Shown in pieces: positions 60,029-64,000 of a stretch of DNA of 64,000 nucleotides. Under the pieces are notes generated by a model. That model made no database searches, was not told the DNA's origin, and saw only the letters and a program-made list of their open reading frames with translations. A program made the position numbers and the translations under genes. The stretch is from Catenaria anguillulae PL171. Lineage: Eukaryota; Blastocladiomycota; Blastocladiomycetes; Blastocladiales; Catenariaceae. Position 1 is the first letter of the stretch. The number at the start of each line of letters is the position of its first letter. Location: positions 1-64,000 of the forward strand of contig MCFL01000100.1 in assembly GCA_002102555.1 (NCBI GenBank), given 5' to 3'.

Positions 60029-61222
60029 TCACATACTACAGCGAGTATGACAAATCCACGCCCAGAGTCGCTCCTCCACTGCCACGCCGCCATTGCCGGC
60101 CCCTATGCTCTGTCCGCCCGCCGCCAATCCCTGAACGGCCAATCCAACCTTCAACCCAAGCCGATCCCACGTCTGTTGATACACGACCGCCAATCCGCGC
60201 GCAATGCCGTATCGGACCTTGATGAGCGTGCCGAGTCGATCGTTATCGGGGGTCCAAGGCGCGTGCACATTGACGTGCGAGGGCGAGTAGACGAATCCGA
60301 CAGACAATCCGATTCGTAGCTGTACACGTTGTAGTCGTACCGGCACGCGGTGCGCAGGCCAGGCGCAGTCCATGATGTGTATGAGGAGGAAAGGTGACCC
60401 AGCAGTGGGTTGAGCGTGATCGTCGTTGTCGAGAGGGGCGATGAGTGCTTGACCCGAGAGACACTTTTACATCAGGAAACAAATTAGCGTGAGCAAACGA
60501 AGCGCCCAGTTCGCAGGCAGTGAAAGATATCGTACTCCCGCCAGAGACTTCGTTGGCCAAATAATATACTTCTCCACCAAGACTCCACCCATGACTCACG
60601 TCGCGCAGCCACCGAAATCCGAACAGGGCGTTTTCCGACGAAAAGCACACTTCGTGACCCCACTTTTCGCGATTGGTGCCAGGTTGTAATGGACAAAGGA
60701 ACCGCCGGATGCCAGGTGCTCAATCCGGACATTGAAAGTAGTGTGCGCGAAGAGGACGGCGCGCGAGGACGTACTCGAGGTTTGCCGAGCGGAAAAGGCG
60801 GGCGTACATGAGGAATGATCCCGCAGCGGCAGGCGAGAGAAAAGAAGGGCGGAGGCATCGATGACTTTGACGCCGACGGCCGAGAACTTGTCGGCAACTG
60901 ATGACGTGACGGACGCATGATCGTTGTCCGATGGAGAGGGTGGCGGCGGATCGAGCGGGACAGAGGTGAAGAGAAATCCAATGGATCCGGAAGAGGGCGA
61001 AGAGGCAGGAGCGCCAAGGCCGACCGAGTGGCGCGAGTGGAGGAGCGAATTGCGCTGCGAGCCAGAGATGGGTTTGGCGACTGACAGCGACAGGCCGGCG
61101 TGCGTTGGGGTGGCAAAGTCAAGAACCTGGCGGACGTCGCGCAGAAGCGAGCCGTACTGCAGGTCGGGGCGCCAGGCCGTGGCGTAAAAGTACTGTTGCA
61201 GGCAGTATTCTAGGTAGTCCAT
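60029..61222 (-). CDS. MDM10: Mdm10-like mitochondrial outer-membrane barrel (ERMES), frame interrupted
   Basis: The start MDYLEYCLQQYFYATAWRPD and then VLDFATPTHAGLSLSV and GSIGFLFTSVPL match the Mdm10 N-terminus (single ATG at 61222). Further blocks in other frames are equally family-like: GTNREKWGHEV...FGFRWL with HGWSLGGEVYYLANEVSGG, then TTTITLNPLLGHLSSSYT and YDYNVYSYESD, then LSVGFVYSPSH and LGTLIKVRYGIARGLAVVYQ, with a stop at 60029. Joining them needs one added base near 60683 and near 60306. A likely 71-nt intron around 60500-60570 (GTACGA...AAAAG) also fits only with one extra base. Mdm10 is a beta-barrel of the ERMES tether between mitochondria and ER, and also helps SAM/TOM assembly. 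ERMES is typical of fungi. It is divergent from POP3. Confidence 0.8.
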
Positions 61223-61397
61223 TGTTGCGATTGATGTTGACTTATCAATGATAATTTTTTGGTTTCCTTTAGTATCACGGGTTTACACGAGAAACGGGCC
61301 GCCGATCCACCCGACAGTGTTAACGACAAGCATTGCGAACGATAACTGCCCGAATAAAAAAAAAAAAAAAGTTTCATAGTGTTAATCCTTGTCATCA
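61223..61397. promoter_or_regulatory. Shared divergent promoter, MDM10/POP3
   Basis: Only 175 bp separate the two start codons. Contains an A15 run near 61356-61370, a plausible nucleosome-depleting element. No specific factor site is recognised. Confidence 0.4.
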
Positions 61398-62774
61398 ATG
61401 CATGCAACCATGAAAACTTCCACAACCAAACCCGCACCCCGGCCAAGCCCATCGCCAAGCCCAAGGCCGCCGCCCCGGCCGCAGCCGCAGCACCCACCTC
61501 GATCCGCGACCGCGAGCTGGACAAGCGCCGCAAAGTCTTCAAGCAGTCGTTCGACTCGCCCCTCAAGGTGAAATGGGGCTCTCCGGCACCCGCAGACCTG
61601 CAGTCCGAACTGCTTTCCCTGCTCACCACCCGCCTCTTTCCGCCGTCTGCCGCTACTCCCGCCCCTGCCGTGCACCGTGGCCTCCAATCCACATTCAAGC
61701 TGCTCGCTGCCCGCATTTGCAACCCGCTCAAGCAGCTCTCGGACGAGGCGCAAGCCAAAGTGCCCACCCTTGCCATTATCTTGTTCCGCGGCGACCTGGA
61801 CAACACCTTGTCCGGGCCCGACCTGTATGGATGGTTGCCCGGCATTGCGCAGCTGGCCAAATGTGCAGGACATGTGGTGCATATGTTTGTGGTAACTGAG
61901 GTGGGCGCAAACTTGCAAGTCGCCAGTGCCATTCAGCAAGCGGTAGAAAACAAGGTTGGCAAAGTGGTGCCACGGTATGCGTGCATTGCAATTGAATTGG
62001 GATCCGATTTGGTATTGTCAATTGGCCTGATTTTCTTGCCATGGCCACGAAATGACTGACCCGTACTCGCCTGTACTGTGTACACAGGCATCCACCGACC
62101 TTGCTGCCCTCGCAGCACGCTTCCCAACACCGTCCGTCCCCTTTTACACATCTGCCTCCGACTCGTCCAACATCGCCACCTTCACCCAATGGGCCAAACT
62201 CGTTGACAAACCTTCGCTTCTTTCTCCCAATATCAAACTGCTCGAGACTTCGGCGCCAATTGTCGATCGCAAAAAGCAAAAGGAATCCAAAACCGCCGCA
62301 AAGATCCAGCTTGCCGCCAAACAAAAAGCCGATCCAAAACCCATTCGTCCAAAGTCAGGCCCACAGAGGTCAAGCAAGGCAACAGCAGATAAGCAGCGGC
62401 AGCGCCTGGCCGCTGAATTTGCGCGTGGCGGCCCGCTTGTGAGCACTGAGTTTGGGCACGTTGCAGACAAGTTTGCGTCGCCCTTGGATAAGGTGCGGGC
62501 CATGCTCAAGGTCAAGGTGGAGTTGCGCGAGTCAAGGGAGCGGCATGCCGGTGTACAGACCAACACGGTGGACAAGGCGGTCAAGGAACCTGCAGCGGAT
62601 GCCATGGACATTGATCCAGCACCGGAGACTGCCCGTGAGGTGGTGCCCGAGCAGGGAAAGAAGGTAAAGCCAAGCAAAAAGCGGTCAAGGCCGTCGGGCG
62701 AGCCAGCGTCGCAAACTGCATCAAGTGTACCCACTGCAGTCAAGAGCAAGAAGCGACGGACCAACAGTGCATAA
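61398..62774 (+). CDS. POP3: RNase P/MRP subunit, Pop3/Rpp38-like
   Basis: Two exons: from the ATG at 61398 (or 61410) to 62011, and 62088-62774 (76-nt intron GTATTG...ACACAG). The N-terminal landmark RELDKRRKVFKQSFDSPLKV and the L7Ae-like block (TLAIILFRGDLDN, HMFVVTEVGANLQ, YACIAIELGSDL joined to ASTDLAALAARF) fit Pop3/Rpp38, which binds RNase P and RNase MRP RNA for tRNA and rRNA processing. The C-terminus is long, basic and disordered with KK-KRSRP clusters. The frame with the start codon (MKTSTTK) meets the domain frame (TPAKPIAKPK) only if one A is added in the AAA at about 61428; otherwise no ATG opens the domain frame. Family assignment rests on the pattern, not a search. Confidence 0.75.
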
Positions 62775-64000
62775 CAGCACGTCAATAAATTTATGTAGTT
62801 CTCCAGTATGATGCGTCTGCTAACCCCTACGATCTTGGATTTGACACACAGCTTACATTTGTATGATTGTGCTCACATGGAACCCTGCAGGTCGAATCGC
62901 CCAAGCCCCGTTGGCCAGCCAATTGGGCGGTGGTGACGCTTGATTCGCGGGTTGCATGCCCTCGCCAGCCTCGCCGCGGTACGATTGCCACGGCACAATG
63001 CTGTGTGTTGCACGCGCCCTATCTCGGATTATCGAAATCATCGAATATGAAAGGAGCCAGCATATCGCGATCGACGAACTTGGGCCATGCCCTGTTGACG
63101 ACAAGATATGCGAGCGAGTCGTATCTTAGCGGGGTGAACATTGCAATGGCGCTGGAGGGACTGGCGGACAGCTTCTTGAACGAGTTGGCGTTGTTTACGA
63201 TCGCGCCAGTTGAAGAGCTTTCATGTGTGATGATGGCGAATCGGTATCGTATCGAACCAATAAATTCACAGCGTGTACAGAAACCGCGAGTGGCGGCCGC
63301 GAGTCTGGGGTCGGGTTGAAGGACCAAGGCAACAGCTATACAAAATGCACGCCGAAACCCAATTCTGCCGCTGGATGCCACAGGGGCAAGGCGCACTATG
63401 TTTAATTTCGACATGTCCATGTCCGTCAATGTACTCTTTAGATGTTGGTGGAGGGTGATCGCTCGTGCGATGCGATATACAATATCCGATTCAGCGAGTG
63501 GGCTTGGTGGCGGCGGGCACTATACGGCGGGCATCTGGGTATCATGGCAAGAAGGGCGTGCGGAAGTTGAGCCAAAGTGCCAGTCGGCCGCGGGCAGCGG
63601 GCATCCGGGTAGTTGAGCAACAGGATACAAGTACCGGTATGGATTCCACATGGTCAATGACAGGGAGGCTGTCCGATGGTCCTCCGATCGAGCCAAGTGA
63701 GACGCTCACATGAGACACAATCAGCGAGTGCACGTCACCAGCCCTGTGCATGACAGTTGCAGGCCGCTGCCCATCACCAAAGAGGCGAATTAAAAACACA
63801 ATGTCGCAAACAGTACTGCAACAATAGCGTAGAAGGGCCCATGTAAATACAAGCCCGGGTGGCTCTGGAAATCAAATTGCACAACCCAACCCAAGCGAAC
63901 GACATCGACGAGATAAACAAACAAAACTCTATTCAGCTCCTGCGACTTGATACATCAAATGGACCGGGTACAAAAGATTATGTAGGCGACTCGCAAGGAG
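62775..64000. other. Unassigned right end
   Basis: No recognised gene. A 136-codon minus-strand frame (63429-63019) contains FKKLSASPSSAIAMFTPLRY and may be part of a multi-exon gene continuing with HSIVPWQSYRGEAGEGMQ (63104-62853), but no family or convincing splice join was found. Confidence 0.3.

Noticed and set aside
60484-61122. 212-codon minus-strand frame overlapping MDM10
   Set aside because: Its front half is a shadow; only its last part (TTTITLNPLLGHLSSS-like) belongs to MDM10 and is included there.

Overview
This window looks like nuclear DNA of a zoosporic (flagellated) fungus, most likely of the Blastocladiomycota/Chytridiomycota type. Genes are dense and lie on both strands. 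Most are split by short introns, usually 56-120 nt, ending in CAG or TAG. The gene set mixes fungal markers (the ERMES barrel protein Mdm10, a Pop3-like RNase P subunit, an Nup42 nucleoporin, MscS-like channels with an EF-hand) with cilium genes that non-flagellated fungi lack (IFT88, ARMC9). No species can be named from the sequence alone. Exon joins given here were inferred by eye from reading frame, intron phase and protein-family continuity.

Layout: 0.8-5.2 kb, a large low-complexity nuclear-type protein with a Myb/SANT-like segment (-). 5.8-7.8 kb, a divergent pair of a rhomboid protease (-) and a YjbQ/UPF0047 protein (+). 8.1-10.6 kb, an EF-hand MscS channel (-). 11.3-16.1 kb, a six-exon WDR81 (BEACH + WD40) gene (-). 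16.4 kb, an intron-containing tRNA-Ile(UAU). 17.0-22.6 kb, WDR89 and a class I cyclic-nucleotide phosphodiesterase (+). 22.9-23.8 kb, an RNA polymerase III RPC31/RPC7-type subunit (-). 25.1-26.1 kb, glucosamine-6-phosphate acetyltransferase (+). 26.4-27.4 kb, a DUF4272-like protein (-). 27.4-29.1 kb, an unresolved coding-like stretch. 29.1-33.0 kb, Nup42 (+) convergent with an SLC7/LAT amino-acid transporter (-). 33.4-34.2 kb, a polytopic membrane protein (-).

35.1-48.7 kb is a long plus-strand run: ARMC9, a possible small gene, an ACAP-type BAR-PH-ArfGAP-ankyrin protein, a striking class C receptor (secreted BMP/nucleoside-binding-like domain, kelch repeats, 7TM and a C-terminal C-x2-C...H-x3-H tail), and an unrecognised protein. 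49.1-55.6 kb is a minus-strand run: an MFI/C11orf65-like protein, a UBE2E-like E2 with a tail rich in SUMO-interaction-like motifs, and a mucin-like single-pass membrane protein ending in an SH3 domain. 57.0-62.8 kb holds IFT88 (+), then the divergent pair MDM10 (-) and POP3 (+). The last 1.2 kb is unassigned.

Two genome-wide signals stand out. First, nearly all inferred 5' splice sites have a pyrimidine at +4 (GTNYGT-like), not the usual A. Second, six genes (WDR89, the phosphodiesterase, the Pol III subunit, the SH3 protein, MDM10, POP3) need one extra base at one or more points to stay in frame, always in the same direction and mostly in short homopolymers. This points to residual single-base deletions in the assembly. 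The signalling genes (class C receptor, phosphodiesterase, SH3 membrane protein) and cilium genes suit an organism with chemotactic zoospores, but a functional link between them is inference.
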